DNA of 20,924 bases from an uncultured Muribaculaceae bacterium. GTDB lineage: Bacteria > Bacteroidota > Bacteroidia > Bacteroidales > Muribaculaceae. The position numbers and the translations under genes were made by a program. A model generated the notes under the pieces. The model was not told the origin of the DNA. It saw only the letters and a list, made by a program, of their open reading frames with translations, and did no database searches. This document shows, one piece after another, positions 15,489-20,924 of the stretch. The stretch lies in assembly GCA_910586175.1 (NCBI GenBank), contig CAJUIJ010000005.1, positions 1 to 20,924 on the forward strand. The letters are read 5' to 3'. Position 1 is the stretch's first letter. Each line of letters begins with the position of its first letter.

Positions 15489-17359
15489 TATTTTCCGGTC
15501 GATTTAGATGATTTTGATTTTTTTGATGCAACAGCCTGCTTAGAGCTAATATTTTGAGCATCGGCATTGATACGTCGATTTGAAGGGTCAGTCATTACGG
15601 CTCTTGTGATTTCGACAATCATCTCCTTTAGCTGATCGATAAACTCAGATGCACTATATGCACCTCGCTCTATCTGACGAAGTCTACCCTCCCATATGCC
15701 GGTAAGTTTGGCACTCTTCAGAAGTTCCTCTTTTATAGTGGCAATCAGATCAATGCCGGCCTGCGTAGCTTTAATCGACTTGCGTTCAAGCACTATATAG
15801 CCTCGCTTATAGAGAGTCTCGATAATGCCTGCACGAGTGGACGGACGACCTATACCGTTGGCCTTCAACGATTCTCTGAGGTCTTCATCTTCTACCGTAG
15901 AGCCGGCTGTCTCCATTGCCTTTAGCAGCGTTCCTTCAGTATAATACTTGGGGGGTTGGGTAGTTTTCTTGGCCAGAAATGGAGAATGCGGTCCTTGCTC
16001 CCCTTTCTCAAACTTGGGCAAAGTGTCGGCATCCTGTGTCTGCCCTTCACGTTCTTCAGGTGTCTTGGCAGTCTTGGCGTAAACCTCTTTCCAACCCGGG
16101 TTTGTAATCACCTTGCCGGTAACCTTGAATTTTGTTTTGTCGACAGTAGCGGAGACAATGGTCTGCTCAAATTCACAGTCGGGATAAAACACCGATATAA
16201 ACCTCAACGCAATGGTATGATATACACGCTTCTCGTCGAGTGAGAGATTGTCAGGCAACTTCTCGCCGGTCGGAATGATGGCATGGTGGTCGGTGACTTT
16301 GGAATTGTCGAATACCTTCTTGCTCTTCTTGAGTTTGGCACCGGAAAGTTTCTCTACAAGTGAGGCGTAAGGTCTGAGACAATTCAGAATCGAAGCACAC
16401 TTTGGATAAATATCATCGGTGAGATAGGTAGTGTCGACACGCGGATAAGTAGTCAGCTTCTTTTCGTAAAGCGACTGAATGGTGCGCAAAGTGAGGTCTG
16501 CACTCATGCTGAACTTCTTGTTGCACTCCACCTGGAGCGAAGTAAGGTCGAAAAGACGAGGAGGCGCCTCTTTACCTTTCTTCTTTGATATGTCGTTCAC
16601 TACAAGAGGGAAATCCTTAAGGTGTTGCAATACCGACGCAGCATCCTCCTCCTTATTGAACGCCTTAGCATCGGCAGTGAACACCACATCACGATATTTG
16701 GTGCGAAGTTCCCAGGAATCCTTAGGCACAAATTCGGTGATTTCCTTCTGCCTGTTGACCACCAAAGCGAGTGTCGGCGTCTGCACTCGGCCAATAGAAA
16801 GCACTTGACGGTTAGTACCATACTTAAGCGAATAGAGGCGCGTTGCATTCATGCCGAGAAGCCAATCACCTATGGCCCTGCAAAGCCCGGCCACATATAG
16901 AGATTGAAGGTCGGATTCCTCACGAAGATGCTTAAAACCTTCAATAACAGCCTCATCGGTAAGAGAACTTACCCATAGGCGCTTCACCGGTTTCTTGACA
17001 CCGGTTTTCTGAAGCACCCATCGCTGTATAAGCTCACCCTCCTGGCCGGCATCACCACAGTTTATAATCTCATCGCATTGCTCGGCAAGGGCCTTAATGG
17101 TGTTGAATTGCTGTTCAATGCCACGATCCGACTTCAGGCGTATACCAAATTTGGCAGGAATCATAGGCAGGTAAGAGAGTGCCCATGGTTTCCATAGCGG
17201 AGTATAGTCGGCAGGCTCCTTCAATTCACAAAGGTGACCGAAGGTCCATGTGACGCAATAGCCATTGCCCTCATAATAACCGGGGCGTTGCGATGTCGCA
17301 CCGAGTATACGGGCAATGTCGCGCCCCACACTCGGTTTCTCAGTGATGCAAAGTATCAA
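15488..17359 (-). CDS. topB: DNA topoisomerase III (type IA), TTG start
   Basis: This enzyme cuts and passes single DNA strands, relaxing or decatenating DNA. The 623-residue protein has an N-terminal Toprim domain (MILCITEKPSVGRDIA; NCGDAGQEGELI at 100-111), the active-site tyrosine Tyr305 in TTYPRVDT, and conserved late motifs YYTEGTLLKAMETAG and LKANGIGRPSTRAGII. It has no zinc fingers; the end is a Lys/Ser-rich tail. The second acid of the Toprim DxD is Gly105. No ATG exists between the upstream stop codon and the conserved N-terminus, so I take the TTG at 17359-17357, which has AAGGA four bases upstream. It follows mazG after 58 bases. TopB proteins of this form also occur on Bacteroidetes mobile elements, but no other mobile gene is present here. 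Confidence 0.92.
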   Translation of the reverse strand: MILCITEKPSVGRDIARILGATSQRPGYYEGNGYCVTWTFGHLCELKEPADYTPLWKPWALSYLPMIPAKFGIRLKSDRGIEQQFNTIKALAEQCDEIINCGDAGQEGELIQRWVLQKTGVKKPVKRLWVSSLTDEAVIEGFKHLREESDLQSLYVAGLCRAIGDWLLGMNATRLYSLKYGTNRQVLSIGRVQTPTLALVVNRQKEITEFVPKDSWELRTKYRDVVFTADAKAFNKEEDAASVLQHLKDFPLVVNDISKKKGKEAPPRLFDLTSLQVECNKKFSMSADLTLRTIQSLYEKKLTTYPRVDTTYLTDDIYPKCASILNCLRPYASLVEKLSGAKLKKSKKVFDNSKVTDHHAIIPTGEKLPDNLSLDEKRVYHTIALRFISVFYPDCEFEQTIVSATVDKTKFKVTGKVITNPGWKEVYAKTAKTPEEREGQTQDADTLPKFEKGEQGPHSPFLAKKTTQPPKYYTEGTLLKAMETAGSTVEDEDLRESLKANGIGRPSTRAGIIETLYKRGYIVLERKSIKATQAGIDLIATIKEELLKSAKLTGIWEGRLRQIERGAYSASEFIDQLKEMIVEITRAVMTDPSNRRINADAQNISSKQAVASKKSKSSKSTGK

Positions 17360-17363
17360 TTTA

Positions 17364-17368
17364 TCCTT
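17364..17368 (-). promoter_or_regulatory. ribosome binding site supporting the topB TTG start
   Basis: On the minus strand AAGGA is followed by TAAA and then TTG, the first codon giving the expected N-terminus ILCITEKPS. Shine-Dalgarno sites are rare in Bacteroidetes, so its presence before a non-ATG codon supports this start. Confidence 0.5.
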
Positions 17369-17417
17369 AATTACAAAGTGTTAAAGTAAGTTGGTGTCAC
17401 CAGCACAAAGCTGATAA

Positions 17418-18212
17418 TCAAGGCAAGTGCTTAGCTTCGTTCCAATAGCGATCCATATCATCGAGCGAAACATCGCCAAATGACTTGCCGGATTCCTTCA
17501 CCTTAGCTTCTACATGATTGAAGCGTTTTATAAACTTACGGTTGGTATGTTCGAGAGCATTCTCAGGGTCTACGCCATAAAGCCTTGCGGCATTTATGAC
17601 CGAAAAGAGCAGGTCTCCAAACTCCTCGTCGATATTGGTGATATTCTTGGTATCTGCCTTAATTTCGGCCTCCACCTCGGCCATCTCCTCCTTCACCTTA
17701 TCCCATACTTGCTCCGGGGTTTCCCAATCGAAACCCACGTTGCGGGCCTTCTCTTGTATACGATTAGCCTTTATCAATGCAGGCAACGCATCCGGGACGC
17801 CTGAAAGAACACTCTTGTTGCCATCCTTCTCGCGCTGCTTTATCTTCTCCCAATTCTGAATCACAGTGTCGGCAGAATCAGCCTGCACATCGCCATAAAT
17901 ATGCGGATGCCTGAATATAAGTTTCTTGGAGAGTTTGTCGCAGACATCATAGATATCGAATTCTCCCTTCTCCTCGCCGATTTTGGCGTAGAAAGCCACA
18001 TGCAGCAGCACGTCGCCAAGCTCCTTACATATATTCGGATTGTCCTCCCGCACGAGAGCATCACAAAGTTCGTAGACTTCCTCTATGGTGTTGGGTCGCA
18101 GAGATTCATTGGTCTGCTTGCGGTCCCAAGGGCATTTCTCTCGGAGATTGTCGAGGACATCGAGAAAGTCTCCGAAAGCCTTCAATTTTTCTTCCTTTGT
18201 GTGTTTGGTCAT
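17418..18212 (-). CDS. mazG: nucleoside triphosphate pyrophosphohydrolase
   Basis: MazG hydrolyses (d)NTPs, including non-canonical ones, to the monophosphate and pyrophosphate. I chose the ATG at 18212 (MTKHTKEEKL, 264 residues), the normal family length; an ATG at 18263 would add 17 Lys/Gln-rich residues. The first MazG domain shows CPWDRKQTNESLRPNTIEE, EVYELCDAL and CKELGDVLLHVAFYA. The second, active-type domain carries VKEEMAEVEAEI and EFGDLLFSVINAARL with the family's acidic residues. The gene lies 125 bases after mtnN. That gap contains a three-unit 16-bp repeat that could be a regulatory site. Confidence 0.94.
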   Translation of the reverse strand: MTKHTKEEKLKAFGDFLDVLDNLREKCPWDRKQTNESLRPNTIEEVYELCDALVREDNPNICKELGDVLLHVAFYAKIGEEKGEFDIYDVCDKLSKKLIFRHPHIYGDVQADSADTVIQNWEKIKQREKDGNKSVLSGVPDALPALIKANRIQEKARNVGFDWETPEQVWDKVKEEMAEVEAEIKADTKNITNIDEEFGDLLFSVINAARLYGVDPENALEHTNRKFIKRFNHVEAKVKESGKSFGDVSLDDMDRYWNEAKHLP

Positions 18213-18266
18213 TTCTATCTTCTTTTTTATTTGGTTCCCGCCTTTCTCTTGTGATGTTGACATATC

Positions 18267-18314
18267 GACATTATGTCATTTTTAGATTTTGCCATTTTGA
18301 CTTTATGTCATTTT
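18267..18314 (-). repeat. three tandem 16-bp units upstream of mazG
   Basis: Read on the minus strand the units are AAAATGACATAAAGTC (18314-18299), AAAATGGCAAAATCTA (18298-18283) and AAAATGACATAATGTC (18282-18267). Units 1 and 3 differ at one base; unit 2 is diverged but keeps the AAAATG start. Unit 3 contains the palindrome GACATAATGTC. The array ends 54 bases before the chosen mazG start and 3 bases before the alternative one, a position suited to an operator or leader element. Confidence 0.75.
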
Positions 18315-18337
18315 GACTTGTTCCTTTAGCGCAGATT

Positions 18338-19030
18338 TCAGGGGAGCTTGTTTATCAGGTCCTTCACAATTTCGAAAGTCTTGCAGGGTGCTTCTGCCCA
18401 GAAATTTTGATATTCAGATATGTTTTCTCCACCTCCGGGCATATCACTCATAACTCTAACCGCCATAAAGGGCACTCCCCTCTTGTAGCAAGCCTGTGCT
18501 ATCGCAGCCGACTCCATATCGCAACCGAGAGCATCTGCAAAATTCCTCTTGATTTCATTCACCTCTTCAGACTTGCTGATAAACTTGTCACCACTGCAAA
18601 GCAAACCGAACTTGATTCTTGAATCCGGCTGTTTGGCCAACTGCTCCATTATTAAAATTTCCTCATGTCGAGGCTCAAAATACAGGGGGCAATCGTCGGC
18701 CTGACCTACCTGAGTGCCGGGTCCGCACCACACATCGTGATAACAAATGCGATTGGCCACGAGGATATCGCCAATTTTCATAGACGCATCCAGACCACCG
18801 GCCACACCGGAGTTAATTACCAAATCAGGCTTTAGGGCTTCGATAAGTATCTGTGCATTAAGAGCCGCATTGACCTTACCGATGCCACACTGACAAGCAG
18901 AGACAGTGTGAGAACCTATAACACCTTGATAATATTTTAGAAAAGGAGTTTCTATCTCTTTGCATTCAGCCATTTGATGCAGAACCAATTCAAGTTCTTT
19001 GCGCATGGCAGCTATTATAAGAATCTTCAT
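18338..19030 (-). CDS. mtnN: 5'-methylthioadenosine / S-adenosylhomocysteine nucleosidase
   Basis: This enzyme removes adenine from methylthioadenosine and S-adenosylhomocysteine, recycling by-products of methylation and polyamine or quorum-signal chemistry. The ATG at 19030 gives 230 residues starting MKILIIAAMRKELELVL, close to the 232 of Escherichia coli; the longer frame to 19093 adds a non-homologous stretch. Catalytic Glu12 (RKELE), the ribose-binding DMESAA (Glu173) and the acid Asp196 in VMSDMPGG are all in place, as are NSGVAGGL and SGDKF. It is divergent from the YciO-type gene and has a -7 element match 61 bases upstream. Confidence 0.93.
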   Translation of the reverse strand: MKILIIAAMRKELELVLHQMAECKEIETPFLKYYQGVIGSHTVSACQCGIGKVNAALNAQILIEALKPDLVINSGVAGGLDASMKIGDILVANRICYHDVWCGPGTQVGQADDCPLYFEPRHEEILIMEQLAKQPDSRIKFGLLCSGDKFISKSEEVNEIKRNFADALGCDMESAAIAQACYKRGVPFMAVRVMSDMPGGGENISEYQNFWAEAPCKTFEIVKDLINKLP

Positions 19031-19090
19031 TTCAGCATTCTTTTCAATATAATTATGATAATGGAAGATATTACTACAGCTTCCAAAATA

Positions 19091-19098
19091 CAAAATTA
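19091..19098 (-). promoter_or_regulatory. predicted -7 promoter element for mtnN
   Basis: On the minus strand TAATTTTG matches TAnnTTTG exactly. The predicted start of transcription is near 19084, giving a leader of about 55 bases before the mtnN ATG. No clear -33 TTTG is present, only a T-rich tract. The 101-base divergent gap must also hold the promoter of the plus-strand gene, for which I found no good match. Confidence 0.45.
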
Positions 19099-19131
19099 CA
19101 AAAAAAAACGTTTATCCGAAAAAAGAGTACC

Positions 19132-19728
19132 ATGAGAACTATCAAGATTTGGAACAAACCATCAGACAGTCAGCTAAAGGAAATAGCAGATGCGATAAGA
19201 GGAGGTGAGATAGCAATAATCCCTACCGACACCAGCTACGGCATAGCCGGTGACGCACTCAACGTAAAGAGTGTGGAGAAAATCTGCAAACTGAAACGCA
19301 TTAATCCGGAAAAGTCAAACTTGTCGGTAATCTGTGCTGATATATCTATGGCAGCTGAATATTCAAGAATTGATGATTCAACGTTCAGGCTTATCAAAGA
19401 TAACACACCCGGAGCATTCACATTCCTTCTGCGTGCGGCGTCTAAATTGCCAAAGGCTTTCAAAAACCGCAAGACTGTAGGCATAAGAATACCCGACAAT
19501 GAATTTGCGAGAATGCTCGCCGCTGAGTTGGGAAACCCGGTGATAACATCAAGTATAGAATATGACGATGAAGACTATGCAGTCAACCCCGGGCTGATAG
19601 CTGAGAGCTATGACGGGGCAGTTGACTTTATGGTGGAAGAGGGAGAAGGAAGCACCGAAGTCTCTACCATAGTGGATTGCACCGGATCGGAGCCGGTAAT
19701 CACGCGAGATGGGAAAGGGGAACTTTGA
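19132..19728 (+). CDS. Sua5/YciO/YrdC family protein, YciO-like
   Basis: Family members bind ATP, bicarbonate and threonine to make threonylcarbamoyl-AMP for the tRNA t6A modification. The 198-residue protein shows PTDTSYGIAG (31-40), a Lys-rich strand KLKRINPEKSNLSV (53-66), FRLIKDNTPGAFTFLL, RKTVGIRIPDN and a C-terminal STIVDCTG. These central motifs follow YciO of Escherichia coli (FRLMKNNTPGNYTFIL, RKTIGMRVP) more closely than TsaC/YrdC. YciO is a paralogue whose share in t6A synthesis is uncertain, so I avoid the name tsaC. It is the only confident plus-strand gene, with 8 bases separating its stop from the convergent membrane-protein gene. Confidence 0.88.
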   Translation: MRTIKIWNKPSDSQLKEIADAIRGGEIAIIPTDTSYGIAGDALNVKSVEKICKLKRINPEKSNLSVICADISMAAEYSRIDDSTFRLIKDNTPGAFTFLLRAASKLPKAFKNRKTVGIRIPDNEFARMLAAELGNPVITSSIEYDDEDYAVNPGLIAESYDGAVDFMVEEGEGSTEVSTIVDCTGSEPVITRDGKGEL

Positions 19729-19736
19729 GGATACAA

Positions 19737-20015
19737 TCAGGCATTAATCTGATACACAATATACTCAATAATGAAGGCTACACCTGCAAGCACAATGCAA
19801 ACCAATGCGCAGACATCGAGTTTGCGGCTTGCTTGCACGCTCATGCGCTTGAGATAGAGCGAAGCGAGATGAGCGAACACACCCACAAAACAGAAGAACT
19901 CATCTATAAGTCCATACCAAGGAGTGCGGAGCACCACAGAGAGCACTACCACTACCGCTACGAGAATCATGGCCACCCAGGCTATGATTTTTGATTCAAT
20001 AAACTTGGTTTTCAT
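19737..20015 (-). CDS. small three-helix membrane protein, function unknown
   Basis: The 92-residue protein has three hydrophobic segments (about 10-29, 37-56 and 68-88) joined by short polar loops; the loop after helix 2 is basic (LKRMSVQASRK), suggesting it faces the cytoplasm. I do not recognise the family. Its ATG lies inside the first copy of a 16-bp tandem repeat, and its 3' end faces the YciO-type gene with 8 bases between. No independent promoter is visible, so it may be read through from the Spi-protein gene. Confidence 0.7.
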   Translation of the reverse strand: MKTKFIESKIIAWVAMILVAVVVVLSVVLRTPWYGLIDEFFCFVGVFAHLASLYLKRMSVQASRKLDVCALVCIVLAGVAFIIEYIVYQINA

Positions 20016-20093
20016 TAATGTAACTATCGATTAATGTAACTATCGATTAATGTAACTATCGATTAATGTAACTATCGATTAATGTAACTATCT
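20014..20093. repeat. five tandem copies of a 16-bp repeat between two genes
   Basis: The plus-strand unit ATTAATGTAACTATCG occurs five times head to tail; the first four are identical and the fifth differs only in its last base (T for G). Each junction forms ATCGAT. The right-hand copy contains the stop codon (TAG, 20090-20088) of the Spi-protein gene and the left-hand copy contains the ATG (20015-20013) of the small membrane protein, so the array makes up the whole intergenic gap. Confidence 0.97.
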
Positions 20094-20924
20094 AAAGAGT
20101 TTGAAACCATAGAGTTTGCCATTGTAGTCCATAGCTAACATGGCATACACGCCAACCGGCAAGGAAGAGAGATCAAGGTTGATCAAGTTAGTGTTCTTGA
20201 AATACTTTTCCATTTGCCTTAAGCCCTGCATGGAATAAATGCTAACAATCTTGATGTTTTCAGGAAACATTACGGATATATGGCCACCATCTTTATTGAG
20301 TATCACCGGTTTGGTGGGCGATAAAATCTCATCGAGCTCGGCGGCACGAGACTTGCGCTCGTTATCCACCTCTTTCAGGAAATTCTCAAAAAAAGAGAAC
20401 GGAATCTCCTCTTCATCCGCCAATACATCATCGAGCGTATAGTCTCTGAAATCAGCAGGATTATATAGCTGAAACTCGATGGCAGTAGGCATCATCACAC
20501 TGTTGTTGCGACGGTCTATAGCCTCAAGTTTCTCCTTTGCCTCATCGCTTAGCGAGTTGAATTCAGGTGTGTCATAAGGGTTGTGGATTGCCTTATTGAT
20601 ATGGAGAGGGAGATTGCGCCAGGCTGCCAATGCTCTCTCTGGCTGACGGTCATCATATCTTATCAACTCCACCTCGTGGGCAAAACGGGTGAGAAGATCC
20701 TTCTCATCGTCGGTCATAGCTGCACGGTCGAACTTGCCTGTCCGGCTATAGCCGAGAATCGGGAAAGCCTTTGTGTCGGCAGACACAATCACAAATCCGC
20801 CATTTGGGTGATTGTAAATATAGAAAGGAGAGAAAAGGCGGTCGGTAGTTAGCTGGCGCCCATTCCATGCGAGCTTAGGGGCAGCCACATAAATGCCGTT
20901 GAGCGAGTTGAAAAAAGCCTCAGC
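20088..20924 (-). CDS. Spi-prodomain protein with sorting-type C-terminus, 5' end outside the window
   Basis: The frame is open to the right edge, giving 278 visible residues; a GTG at 20888 is internal, since the preceding residues (AEAFFNSLNGIYV) fit the family. The first part, with FYIYNHPNGGFVIVSADTKA and ILGYSRTGKF, resembles the Spi (inhibitor I69) prodomain found ahead of C10 (SpeB-like) cysteine proteases in Bacteroidales. No C10 catalytic domain follows: an Asp/Glu-rich stretch leads instead to a C-terminus (IVSIYSMQGLRQ to LDLSSLPVGVYAMLA and a final GFKLFR) that resembles a type IX secretion sorting domain. The protein is therefore probably exported; it could be a free protease inhibitor or a degenerate protease. 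Confidence 0.7.
   Translation of the reverse strand, partial: AEAFFNSLNGIYVAAPKLAWNGRQLTTDRLFSPFYIYNHPNGGFVIVSADTKAFPILGYSRTGKFDRAAMTDDEKDLLTRFAHEVELIRYDDRQPERALAAWRNLPLHINKAIHNPYDTPEFNSLSDEAKEKLEAIDRRNNSVMMPTAIEFQLYNPADFRDYTLDDVLADEEEIPFSFFENFLKEVDNERKSRAAELDEILSPTKPVILNKDGGHISVMFPENIKIVSIYSMQGLRQMEKYFKNTNLINLDLSSLPVGVYAMLAMDYNGKLYGFKLFR

Noticed and set aside
15488..17359. topB as a marker of an integrated conjugative element
   Set aside because: No integrase, relaxase, tra genes or attachment repeats are nearby, and its neighbours are housekeeping genes.
20014..20093. CRISPR-like array
   Set aside because: The units are contiguous with no spacers, and no cas genes are nearby; it is a plain tandem repeat.

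Overview
The window looks like chromosomal DNA of a gut-type Bacteroidales, most like Muribaculaceae, though the genus cannot be fixed from sequence alone. The reasons are a complete-looking Bat (aerotolerance) cluster, a DUF4827 lipoprotein, a cassette of sppA, lpxK, purine nucleoside phosphorylase and thiL, few recognisable Shine-Dalgarno sites, three upstream matches to the Bacteroidetes -7 promoter element TAnnTTTG, and a C-terminus resembling a type IX secretion sorting domain. Almost everything reads on the minus strand; the only confident plus-strand gene is a YciO/Sua5-type gene at 19132-19728. I see no tRNA, rRNA, CRISPR array, integrase or transposase.

Layout, in minus-strand transcription order from the right edge. 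(1) 20924-19737: the 3' part of a gene for a Spi (inhibitor I69) prodomain protein without a C10 protease domain, then a five-copy 16-bp tandem repeat that contains both its stop codon and the start codon of a small three-helix membrane protein. (2) 19728-19132, plus strand: the YciO-type protein, convergent with the membrane protein and divergent from mtnN. (3) 19030-15258: mtnN, a three-unit 16-bp repeat, mazG, topB with an apparent TTG start, and a small Cys-rich membrane protein. (4) 15177-8342: nrnA, DUF4827 lipoprotein, glmM-type mutase, sppA, lpxK and pnp, tightly packed and probably one operon, followed by a near-perfect 17-bp-arm hairpin. (5) 8210-7170: thiL. (6) 6997-97: moxR, DUF58, a membrane-anchored linker protein, batA, batB, batC and a short batD, with a possible further gene running off the left edge.

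Functionally, region 6 encodes a MoxR AAA+ ATPase with partner von Willebrand A proteins, thought to act at the inner membrane and periplasm. Region 4 joins nucleotide and RNA-fragment turnover (NrnA, PNP) with envelope precursor synthesis (amino-sugar phosphate mutase, lipid A 4'-kinase) and membrane signal-peptide clearance (SppA). Region 3 holds housekeeping and sanitation enzymes (MTA/SAH nucleosidase, NTP pyrophosphohydrolase, topoisomerase III).

No wholly new multi-gene system is evident. The best leads are non-coding or small-scale: the two unrelated 16-bp tandem arrays, a 17-bp motif present once as a hairpin and once alone, the catalytic-domain-less Spi protein, and residue-level departures in PNP and TopB.
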